Shown here: piece after piece, positions 56,301 to 64,000 of the stretch
How positions within the stretch are numbered: the stretch's first letter is position 1
How the letters are laid out: each line of letters starts with the position of its first letter
Made by a program: the position numbers and the translations under genes
Source of the DNA: Balanoglossus misakiensis
Taxonomy: Eukaryota; Hemichordata
Assembly (NCBI GenBank): GCA_040954595.2
Contig: CM082584.2
Location: forward strand, 7,564,001-7,628,000
DNA length: 64,000 bases
Direction of reading: 5' to 3'
Notes under the pieces: generated by a model
Told to the model about the DNA's origin: nothing
The model's database searches: none
Seen by the model: only the letters and a program-made list of their open reading frames with translations

Positions 56301-59300
56301 CCCCAAAAATATAATGCAACTCTTCCCATTTTGTTATCACTTTTTTTTATGACTGTCGCTTTTTTTTTGCCACTGCTTTAAAGAGGAGAGATAAGACCCA
56401 CGGGGCAGTAAGTACCGTAACTCCCATCATGATTCACACCAAGAGTGATTCTTCTGTGTTTGTCTGTTTTTAACCGTAGAATCCCTTTTTTACCCTCTCA
56501 CTGTGGTCTGTCACCAAGACCGGATATCTCACCGTGTGGTTTAATATTATTGTAATATGTCATTGTCATAATGTGTGTGGTTCATTGACATTTCACTGTC
56601 TGGTTATTATAGATCTGTCTTTCTTTTTTACTTTCTTTCTTTCTTTGTATTGTGTGACTGATAAGTGATCACATCCAAAAAATTAAATTAATTCTGACCG
56701 AGAATCTCAGTTGCCTGGTTTACAACTTCAGTGGTGGAGGGGAGTTAGGTAAAATTGCTTAAAAACTTGATGTCAAATAATTATTTTTACAAAGATGTTA
56801 CTTTGTAAAAAGATTTTCATTTCACTTTCCAAAAGATGACAAGGACTTAAAGTTCTGATTGAAATTTTCCAGAACAGAGTGTGAGGATAGGTATAATACT
56901 ATCCACCATACTCACCCCCCACCCTAAAAAAATTACAAAAAAAAAACACCTCAACATTTTTTGCCATCCCCATTCACCCAAATTCTTGGTCCCAATCCCA
57001 TTATTTCTAACACTGTGGTTGATCCCACATGTGGGTAAAAGAAGGGGGGTTAAAGGGTTAAGGACTGGTTCATTTGTTTGCAATCATACCCAATGTTGTT
57101 TTGATTTCTTCCTCCAAGTTCCAAGCGTACACTCACATTTCACTGACTCCTATGTCTAGCTGTGGTAATCCATGTAGAAATAGTCATTCTGTGTGCTTGT
57201 TGTACTGTAGAGAATCACAGAGTTTTACTGAGTAATCACCCCCGCAAATCATTTCTTTATTATTTACAGTGAAATTTATCTCCAGAGCTACACATGTATA
57301 TCACTTTAATGTAATACTTTGTGTGTAGCTTTAGGTAAATTTCACTGTTTTTGATGTCCGTTTCTGCAATTTTGTGGTGTGTTTATACAGAGACACTTTT
57401 TTTCACCCTTTCACCCCATTTCCGTGCAAGTGGGTTCAACCCTGCCGTTTATTGAAATCAGTGGGGTTGAACCACTACGAGGTCATGGGAGTGAAAGGGT
57501 CGCGACAAGCCGAAACGTGTGCACCTTTCTAGTGTGAAATTTATTTTTTGCGTTATTTAATAACATCGGATGAAAAACTACTGTCCCATATCAAGAAAAT
57601 TGTATTGAGCAATTCACTTTGGTGTAGACTTACATTTGGCGCAAGATTTCGATCCATTGACCAACTCAGTACCTTGATTTCGACACAATTGTGTGGGAAA
57701 ACAACATATTGATTGTTAGGGCCAATATACAGGTATGCCACTGTAGATATCAATGTACCGTAACACTAGTAATTATACTCACTTTGCATGCTTCTGTATT
57801 AAATGCAAATTTCTTCTGCAAATCTCCACCCTAGTCTCTCGGGCAATATTGTAAAAAAACAAAAAACAGAATGGTAATTGTGGTAGTGGACTCACATGTA
57901 CATCACCATTCTCTACACCGAGACTAGCGTGGATCCTTTCAACCTAGCTGAGGAGTCTCACCGATTCTCTGCTATGTCAGCAGACCCTGGTCGGGCTCCT
58001 TAGCTAGGTTGAAATCATCCAGGCTGGTCTCTGCTTGGAGAAGGGGGTTGTCATCACCGTTCTCCACACAGAGACAAGCTTGGATACTTTCAACCTAGCT
58101 GAGGAGTCTGACCAATTCTCTGCTATGTCAGCAGACCCTGGTCAGGCTCCTTAGCTAGGTTGAAATCATCCATGCTAGTCCCTGCTAGGAGAATGGTTCA
58201 ATCACGGGCGAGAGATTTCCTATTTTAATTTTGCCCTGTCACTACGCGTCTTGGCACACAGCGAGAGTAACGGCAAACACTCGGCGCCCGTGTGGCAGTT
58301 GAAGTGGATCGAAAAAGACCGGGGATCCAGCGAGGAGAAAGGAGAGGTTCTGGTGTCTATCTCGTCCGACGGCAGAGTCACACAGTGGATGATACGGAAA
58401 GGATTTGAATGTTCAGGTAAAAATTGGAAAAACATCACTTTTCCCCCCCAAAAAACACAGTCCAATAAGAATAGATTTATACAGCTGGCCAGTGAGTATT
58501 CACACTCACAATGTAAACAAGTTTCAGTAATTGAAGAAGTACAAGTTTTCTAATCATTGGTTTTAATTTACTTCATTCACTCAAAAGATCTGATGAAATT
58601 GAAACGAGTTTCCACCAAACAAGGCAAGAAAGGACAGGAGACGCAGAAGAAAACTGAAGCCTTCATCTCAAGACAGGCTCCGGGAATGTGCTTTGATTTC
58701 AACGCCAAAGATCCCAACATGTAAGTCAGGTCATCTCAAAGTGTGCTTCTTGGAGATCGAATGGCCACTTATGGATCTTAAAAAAACACTTATGATGTCT
58801 GTAATTTATAGCATTATACAGTAGAGGCTTGAAGACAGTTTACATTTTCAAATGCACCCATTAGTTGTGATAGAAACACTTTTTCATGGCATACACTATT
58901 TAACACCAGATGTTGCGTTTATACGTATTTTGTAGCTTGTTTTAAAAAACAAACAAACATTTAAAAGTAAATTAATAATTGAGTATGCATAAAAACATTG
59001 ACGTTGGATCAATTTGAATGCAACTGATCTTTTTTTTTTCTCCTTCTACAGTTACCTGGCTGGAACAGAGGAAGGACACATTCACAAATGTTCATGTTCT
59101 TACAATGAACAGTATCTAGATAGTTACTTTGGACACACGGTGAGTTAACTTGCAATCGTATAGCACTGACTCTGCACTGAGAATGTGTGTTGTATCGCCT
59201 GTTTCCTGTGTGCTTTTGAACTTGACTGCAAGTTAATACAAATGTATATGCAACAGATAAATCAGCAAAAAGGTTGATGGATGCAGGGTTCTCCCCATGG

Positions 59301-62300
59301 TCTGCGCTGGTCGGGCTGAACCCTTGGTGGGCATCAGCAACTGTCCCTCACGGTTGTCCTGGTTTCGATATTGCAGGGGCCGGTGTACAAGGTGCAGTGG
59401 TCGCCGTTCCTGCCAGACATCTTCCTCAGTTGCAGCGCCGATTGGAGCATTAGGCTGTGGTGTCAAGACCAGTTGCAGCCACTCATCAACTTCCATTCGT
59501 CCACTGTGAGTATTGTCCTGTCCCCCCAATGGGGGAAGTCCCAGAATGGGGAATGATGGATTGGGTATGGTATGCGTGTTGAAATTTCTAGAAATCCTCA
59601 ACTTGATTCAGAGCTTTTAAAATGTGTTATCAAAGAGGGCACACTGGTTATGAAGTTCCAGTAACAATGTCTGTCTATTTTTTCTTCTCATCCTGCAGAA
59701 ATCGGTCATGGACATCTGTTGGTCTCCCAAATCCGCCACGGTGTTCGGTTGCGTCAACGAGGGCGCTGTCGAGATCTGGGACCTCAATGTCAACACGTGA
59801 GTTTACACTAGAGCAAACGCTGCCATCAGTGGTGAAAAATTTGCAAGGAAAACATATTACCGTTAAAGTCATTTTATAAGACGCACCTTTTTTGAGTGAC
59901 AGTGTGTGCCGAAAAGGGGGTGCGACTTATAATACCAATGTTCTGTTGTATTCATTTCCTTCAAATCTCCTTCCAAACAAGTCTTTCAAAGAAGGGGTGC
60001 GACTTATAATACGGCTGCGACTTATAAAGTGACTTTAACGGTACTTCTCCTGTCTCTAGTCTATGCTGTGGCAGACGCACCGTAGACTTGGAAAATTGTC
60101 TGTGTGGTTTCATCACCCTTTTGAAGTGATACTCGCTAAATGATTTCATCGCCATTAGCGGCAAAATTTCAAATGCACTCAACGCGAAAAAACTAATGTT
60201 CCTTTGCTTCTACATGTATAGATTTAATTTTGTTACCTGGGTTCAGAAACGGCATAGATAGAGTCAGGATCAAGTAACCTGTATAACCATTGATATTTTA
60301 TCTCTGGTGGCACGGTGGGTTTTAAACCACCAGCCATTGATTTGCATTCAAGGTCAGCTCCAACTGACCGGATGAGTGCATGCAGTGGCTATCCTGTACA
60401 CACAGTCAGTGTTATCTGACATGCTGTAATTATCGCTCTTGTGTAAATCACTTGTGGGCTTGATGGATGTTAAAGTCACTTAAATATGGCATATATATAA
60501 TAGCGATATATAAATTTACATACTCTAAAAGTAAAAAAATATATATATCAATGATATATAAAATTTGAATTCTCTAAAATATAAGTGAAACAAATTGTAT
60601 GTGAAGTTTGACATAATTTGTTCAGATTCAAACAGTTCTTCTGATTTTCTGAACATTTCTAGTTTATTATTCCTAGAAATCGTATTGGTAGAAATGTCAC
60701 CGAGGTTTGACTTGTCACTCGTATCTGTGGCTGATCCATGTTTTAGTTTTCATTAACCTTGATGTGTACGTTTGCTACAGTTTAGATCCAATACTATTCA
60801 GTGTTCCGACACCCGGAGTTAAGTACAGCAGCATTACATTTGCCCTGAATTCGGACGTAAGTATTTAGCCAAGCAGTGAACACTCCGCTCCACACACACA
60901 CACACGCATACATGTTCACCTACTTTTCACGCAGTGGTACAATCCGACATGCGGGGAACAAAAGATTGGATCGTACCACGCAGTGAAATAGGTGGGCCGT
61001 AAAGCTTGTTTGTGAAACGCATCGTCATGTTCATCGATTTCTTTTGCCGTAGTTTGGACCCCATAATATCAGTGCCACCACCGCTCGAGCAAAAACTGAC
61101 CACCTTCATGTTTAGCAAGTGCTCGGACGTAAGTACGACTCAGCTGTGCATGACCACGTGATCTGTAGACGTGTAACGAGGGTTGGCTGTATTTAATTTA
61201 ATCGGACTGTCGTTCTTTCTCTCAGAATAACCCAGTTTTAATCAAATTGGTTTCACTGTACCTCACTGTGTACACACTAAGCTAACTTGTAATCTGGAAC
61301 ACATGCTTGCAATCGCCATTACAGACACAGACAGTTTAATTTATTTTTAAATGTGTATACATGTACCTCAGGTTTTTTTTTGTCAGGGTCCGTGGTTCAC
61401 CGTGATCGTGAATCAGCTTTCCAAACCTGTAGATAAAAAGTTGCTGGTCCATAGCTCAGTGTTTTGAAATTTGGAGCATCTGAATCGAGTAATTACCCCC
61501 CTCCCCCTCCTCCAAATGTAGTTGTCAATGTTGCGGGGTTTCCGTTGGGGTTTGACCTGTCAATCAAAGGTCATGCCATCTCCCCTCTAATTTAAATGCG
61601 AGAAAAAACAAAAACACCATGGTTGAAAATATGAACTGCGCATGACAATCACCATAGCTCTGCAGGGCGAAAAGCCTGCTGCTGTAGATATAACAAGCCA
61701 GTCACAACCAAGCAGGTTTGTGGTCGCTAAACCCCCCCCCCCCCCCCCCACCCTGACTACCCTCATTCATCAAAAGACGCATTCAAAAATGGTATTAGCA
61801 TGCTTGTGGGTTTAAAGCTAAACTTTAACCTTCACAATTTTTTTTTTCCCTCACGGGCTTGGTGTGTTTAATACTGGAGATTCAAGGATCAGTTTAACAT
61901 TGGCAATGGGACTAATGTTGACTATTAATGGCTCTCATAACATCGATTCGTGTTGACATAGAACACAGAAACAGCTAACACGGTTTTTTTTATAAAAATG
62001 TATTCGCTTGGCATAGTACAGACATCAGTGACAAAGGTTCATCTGCCTGGCAAAATAGTGAGGGATAGTCAATTTCATATCATATCTTCCAGGAAAAAAA
62101 AATAGCTTAAATGAACCATAGCAAATAATCCTTGCTTAACCTTCGACCTGTTATTATTACGATGTCAAAGGTCGCAGGGAAGCACGTTGAAAAATTATTC
62201 AAATCACAGATGTCTGTACATTGGGGTCAAGGTTCTACAAATTGAAAGCATATTTTGTAATCTTTCACTGTCAAAACATGAACAGTTCCAAAAAAAAGAT

Positions 62301-63597
62301 TCACGTTTGCGGGCTGCCTGGTCATGTAGGGAAGCAAGTGACTCCAGTTCACCATTTATTCTCATGGTCAACTGAAGCGAATTCGTAGTTCTAAAAACGC
62401 CAAATGGCTGACAGTGGGATTTCTTGATCTGAGTGTCCAGTCGTGACTGTCATTCGGATACAACTTCATACGGGAACTTTATTGTACGTGTTCTGGCAGT
62501 GAAAAAATTACACTGAGACTCTGCCAGACATGGGCAGCAGCTTTCATTATTTATCCAGTCACCCACCTCACCACCCCCGGTGTGCAGGTTAAAAAAAAAC
62601 ACGTCAATGAAGGCAGCAGGACTAAACCGAAATGTGACATTGGCAGGGTTTTGAAGCAAGTCACCTTTCCCATGCTTTGTGCTTGATGCAACCGCGGCCA
62701 CACGTCACCACGATAGCTATGTGCTTGAATGATGTAACCCAGGCTATGTTAACACGGTGGTCTTCACAGCTGCTAGCTGCACAGCACATTCGGATGTTAC
62801 TGACGCTGAGAAATGAGTGTCAAGGCCGCAAAATCCCTGTTCCTGAAAACAGTGACAAGAAATACTCTTTTCTTGTATCTTCCATTTTTTTTTCTCATTC
62901 TTTACTGCGTTTTTGTCGACAGTGTGTGTTGGTCGGTGACAGTGAAGGACAAGTGGCCGTCTTCCAGCTCAGATGTATGCCATCTGTTGCAGAAAATCAG
63001 GTAATTCACCGGAGGTCTAGTGATCCAGTGCCTGTGACATCAATCAGACATTTGCAATCGGCCAGATCTCAGCTTACCTGTGGTCAAAAATTGCTGTCTT
63101 TGTAGTGTCAAGGCATTGCACTTTTTTCACATTTTCTTTTTCTGTCACAAAGTTTCAGAATGACCAAGTATCGCTTAAGCTTATGAACTTTCATTTCTTA
63201 ACCCTTTCAACCATAGTTCCCTCTTTAGAGGGCCAACATTACCATAGAAAATAATGGGTTTGGACTGAACTGTGGTGGTGAAAGGGTTAAACATGGCAAA
63301 AATCGGCCATCTTGGAATTGTCAACCATGAGATTTTCAACACTCACCTAGGTAGCAAAACCCTATTTAAGGTAGTAAGAATTCTGCCTGTTCCACAGTCC
63401 ACACTGCACAGATCAGTTTTAAAAATTTGCACAGGCAAGCATGCCAAACCTCAAGCCTGCATTGCCGGAATGCATTCGATATCTGCAAGTTCACACAAAG
63501 TTTGGAAATATTTCTGTGTTAAAATTTTGTACAGGTTGAGTTGCTACAGAAGATTGTCGAGCAGAACTCTATGATCAACAATACCAAGAAGAAGTAA
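50338..63597 (+). CDS. DNAI4: DNAI4 (WDR78), axonemal inner-arm dynein intermediate chain
   Basis: DNAI4 (Chlamydomonas IC138) is an intermediate chain of the two-headed inner-arm dynein f/I1 in motile cilia. Exons: 50338-50538, 50806-50928, 51180-51250, 51577-51683, 52022-52203, 52649-52756, 52895-52970, 53289-53420, 53549-53676, 53952-54054, 54180-54325, 54624-54710, 55003-55080, 55279-55352, 58262-58416, 58588-58720, 59052-59139, 59377-59505, 59699-59796, then 60781-60856 or 61053-61128, then 62923-63000 and 63535-63597. Any one isoform is 811 aa (human about 848). The N-terminal half is Ser/Thr-rich with VLDEMGNDVTPLSL and DLFVMERVVTHNIYQPKQ. The C-terminal half is a WD40 propeller: WAYKCSVTKGRNVSCMSWN, GQFGFSEQKGGVACCWSLKN, PVWQLKWIEKDRG, LISRQAPGMCF-like ISRQAPGMCFDF, YLAGTEEGHIHKCSCSYNEQ, GPVYKVQWSPF, SVMDICWSPKS and VGDSEGQVAVFQL. 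It is head-to-head with MIER1. The start is the first ATG of an open exon with a good donor. Confidence 0.96.
51385..51491. mobile_element. piggyBac-like MITE, copy 4, with a poly-G expansion
   Basis: Starts CCCCTTTTTATCACC and ends TTGAAAGAG followed by TTAA. The internal sequence is as in copy 2, but with a run of 16 G (51,458-51,473) replacing the GGGAACTGGGGGT segment. It lies in DNAI4 intron 3. Confidence 0.6.
53791..53885 (+). repeat. Dispersed repeat (aaacctgtctaaaccgaac family), copy 2
   Basis: Starts GCAGTGAAACCTGTCTAAAC and includes the same GGGACTGAAGAAATTGTT and CGGTTTACAGAGG segments as copy 1. It lies in DNAI4 intron 9. A diverged copy is present in reverse at 50,108-50,290 and a fragment at 24,102. 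Confidence 0.75.
54340..54425. mobile_element. piggyBac-like MITE, copy 5
   Basis: TTAA then CCCCTTTTCATCACC, ending GGAGGTGAAAGG, with the shared core ATTGTTTTTCTGTGGAGGTT. It lies in DNAI4 intron 11, starting about 15 nt after the donor site. Confidence 0.6.
57406..57499. mobile_element. Related MITE variant with different core
   Basis: The terminal repeats CCCTTTCACC and GTGAAAGGG match the family above, but the core is its own inverted repeat (GTGGGTTCAACCC against GGGGTTGAACCAC) and no TTAA flank remains. A further diverged copy ends AAAGGGTTAA at 57,051-57,060. Confidence 0.5.
57901..58200. repeat. Tandem pair of 151-bp hairpin elements in DNAI4 intron 14
   Basis: Two copies (57,901-58,051 and 58,052-58,200) of about 90% identity. 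Each is itself an inverted repeat: TTTCAACCTAGCTGAGGAG on the left matches CTCCTTAGCTAGGTTGAAA on the right, with AGACTAGC and GGCTGGTCT-type arms outside. The loop is around CTGCTATGTCAGCAGACC. Confidence 0.85.
59858..60043. mobile_element. TA-flanked inverted-repeat element (Tc1/mariner-like MITE)
   Basis: The 182-bp element (59,860-60,041) starts CCGTTAAAGTCATTTTATAA and ends, in reverse complement, CCGTTAAAGTCACTTTATAA, with TA on each side. Internal ACTTATAATA motifs recur. TA duplication fits Tc1/mariner-type insertion; superfamily assignment is by this feature only. It lies in DNAI4 intron 19, directly before the alternative exons. Confidence 0.75.
60781..60856 (+). CDS. DNAI4: DNAI4 alternative exon 20a (mutually exclusive pair)
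   Basis: 76 nt, acceptor TTTGCTACAG, donor GTAAGTA. It enters in phase 2 (completing the AC of a Thr codon) and leaves in phase 0, coding 26 residues (740-765) that begin TLDPILFSVPTPGVKY and end LNSD. It lies between the strand VEIWDLNVNT of one blade and CVLVGDSEGQVAVFQL of the last blade of the propeller. Confidence 0.9.
60888..60906 (+). repeat. Short (CA)n run in the intron between DNAI4 exons 20a and 20b
   Basis: A run of about eight CA units directly precedes the hairpin at 60,917-60,994. CA repeats can bind hnRNP L in animals; a role in choosing between the two exons is only a guess. Confidence 0.6.
60917..60994 (+). promoter_or_regulatory. DNAI4: Strong intronic RNA hairpin between the two mutually exclusive exons
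   Basis: The left arm (60,917-60,945) starts CACCTACTTTTCAC and ends GTGGTACAATCC. The right arm (60,968-60,994), in reverse complement, starts CACCTATTTCAC and ends GTGGTACGATCC. The arms differ by a 2-nt bulge, an internal 3-nt mismatch (GCA against TGC) and one A/G difference, with a 22-nt loop. It fills a large part of the 196-nt intron between exons 20a and 20b. It may be a small foldback insertion or a splicing control structure. Confidence 0.75.
61053..61128 (+). CDS. DNAI4: DNAI4 alternative exon 20b (mutually exclusive pair)
   Basis: Also 76 nt, acceptor TTTTGCCGTAG, donor GTAAGTA, with identical phases to the exon 196 nt upstream. It codes 26 residues beginning TLDPIISVPPPLEQK and ending KCSD; 10 of 26 positions are identical to exon 20a in an ungapped alignment, including the first five and the last two. 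If both exons are joined, exon 20b is read out of frame and meets TAG at 61,113-61,115. If both are skipped, the following exon is frameshifted. So only one copy can be used in a functional mRNA. Confidence 0.88.
61129..62922 (+). other. DNAI4: DNAI4 intron after exon 20b (1.8 kb)
   Basis: I looked for a third copy of the TLDPI exon here and saw none. It holds a poly-C run (61,732-61,749), T tracts and unremarkable AT-rich sequence. Confidence 0.6.
63202..63286. mobile_element. piggyBac-like MITE, best-preserved copy
   Basis: 85 bp flanked by TTAA on both sides (63,198-63,201 and 63,287-63,290), with terminal repeats CCCTTTCAACCA and TGGTGGTGAAAGGG. TTAA duplication with CCCT ends is the established mark of piggyBac-type transposons. 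It has no coding capacity and lies in the last DNAI4 intron. Confidence 0.8.
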
Positions 63598-64000
63598 ACA
63601 TGGAGACGGAAGTCGGCGGCCATCTTGAAACTCTCATACCCGATGGCTCCGATGAGAGTGGTGCCGAAAAGCAAATAACTCAAAAAAAAAAAAATTACAA
63701 AAAATTGTTTTTGGAGCAACTTGTTGATTCCAACTACACATTGTTTGTTCACAAACAATAGACATATTTCCGGCAAAATTTGTTTCTTTACGAACCCGAT
63801 ACATAATCGGTCTAATTAATTTTAAGTGGTGTATATATTATGTTTGCCATTTCATGTACAGCACTTGTGGTTTTGAGCCCTTCTCGAAGTTAATCCGGTT
63901 TTTGTTGTAGATGTGTACAGTTTCAGCAGGTGACAGAGATGCGGAAACACTCCTGGGACCTGCTGGAAGTTTTCCGGGAATTTTCTTGAATGTTGTCTTT
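63598..64000 (+). other. DNAI4: DNAI4 3' UTR / window end
   Basis: Follows the DNAI4 stop. No canonical AATAAA is seen before the window ends. A short stretch at about 63,922-63,990 after an acceptor-like TTTGTTGTAG is open and could be a further exon or chance; see the findings. Confidence 0.4.

Larger units (their letters stand above)
55353..58261 (+). other. DNAI4: DNAI4 intron 14 (2.9 kb)
   Basis: The largest DNAI4 intron holds no nested gene. It contains a possible 24-nt microexon (56,384-56,407), diverged MITE copies (about 56,980-57,060 and 57,406-57,499) and the tandem hairpin pair at 57,901-58,200. Confidence 0.6.

Noticed and set aside
61129-62922. A third copy of the DNAI4 alternative exon
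   Set aside because: Searched by eye for TTTNGAYCC after an AG and for an SD-GTAAGT end; none found.

Overview
This window is nuclear DNA from an animal. It has spliced genes with GT-AG introns, 3' UTRs, microsatellites and many short palindromic transposon-like repeats. Gene content (a MAST kinase, DIMT1, a secreted C1q protein, MIER1 and the axonemal dynein chain DNAI4) fits a bilaterian with motile cilia. The C1q gene and frequent acatgtacatgta-type motifs suggest a marine invertebrate such as a cephalochordate, hemichordate or lophotrochozoan. The species cannot be fixed from the sequence alone. All exon models below were built by hand, joining translated frames at splice sites; for each gene the exon lengths sum to an intact reading frame.

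Layout. 1-11,096: no convincing exon; probably 5' intron or upstream DNA of the MAST gene. 11,097-30,446 (+): MAST-family kinase, 20 exons, 1,450 codons, 5' end missing, with pre-kinase region, kinase, PDZ and Ser/Pro-rich tail. 30,447-about 33,125: its 3' UTR. 33,626-40,717 (+): DIMT1, the 18S rRNA dimethyltransferase, 11 exons, 305 aa. 37,221-38,361 (-): a two-exon secreted collagen-like C1q gene nested antisense in DIMT1 intron 7. 45,242-49,106 (-): MIER1, 10 exons, 558 aa, with a long 3' UTR running tail-to-tail towards DIMT1. 50,338-63,597 (+): DNAI4 (WDR78), 22 exons in any one transcript, 811 aa, head-to-head with MIER1.

The most interesting signal is in DNAI4. Two consecutive 76-nt exons (60,781-60,856 and 61,053-61,128) have the same phases, the same first five residues and the same last two. 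Each fits the frame alone; using both creates a stop and using neither shifts the frame. This is the signature of mutually exclusive exons, here swapping part of the last beta-propeller blade of an axonemal inner-arm dynein intermediate chain. The 196-nt intron between them holds a strong RNA hairpin. Other points of note are the MIER1/DNAI4 head-to-head pair, an arrangement I recall from human chromosome 1, the nested C1q gene, and several families of hairpin elements with recognisable target-site duplications.
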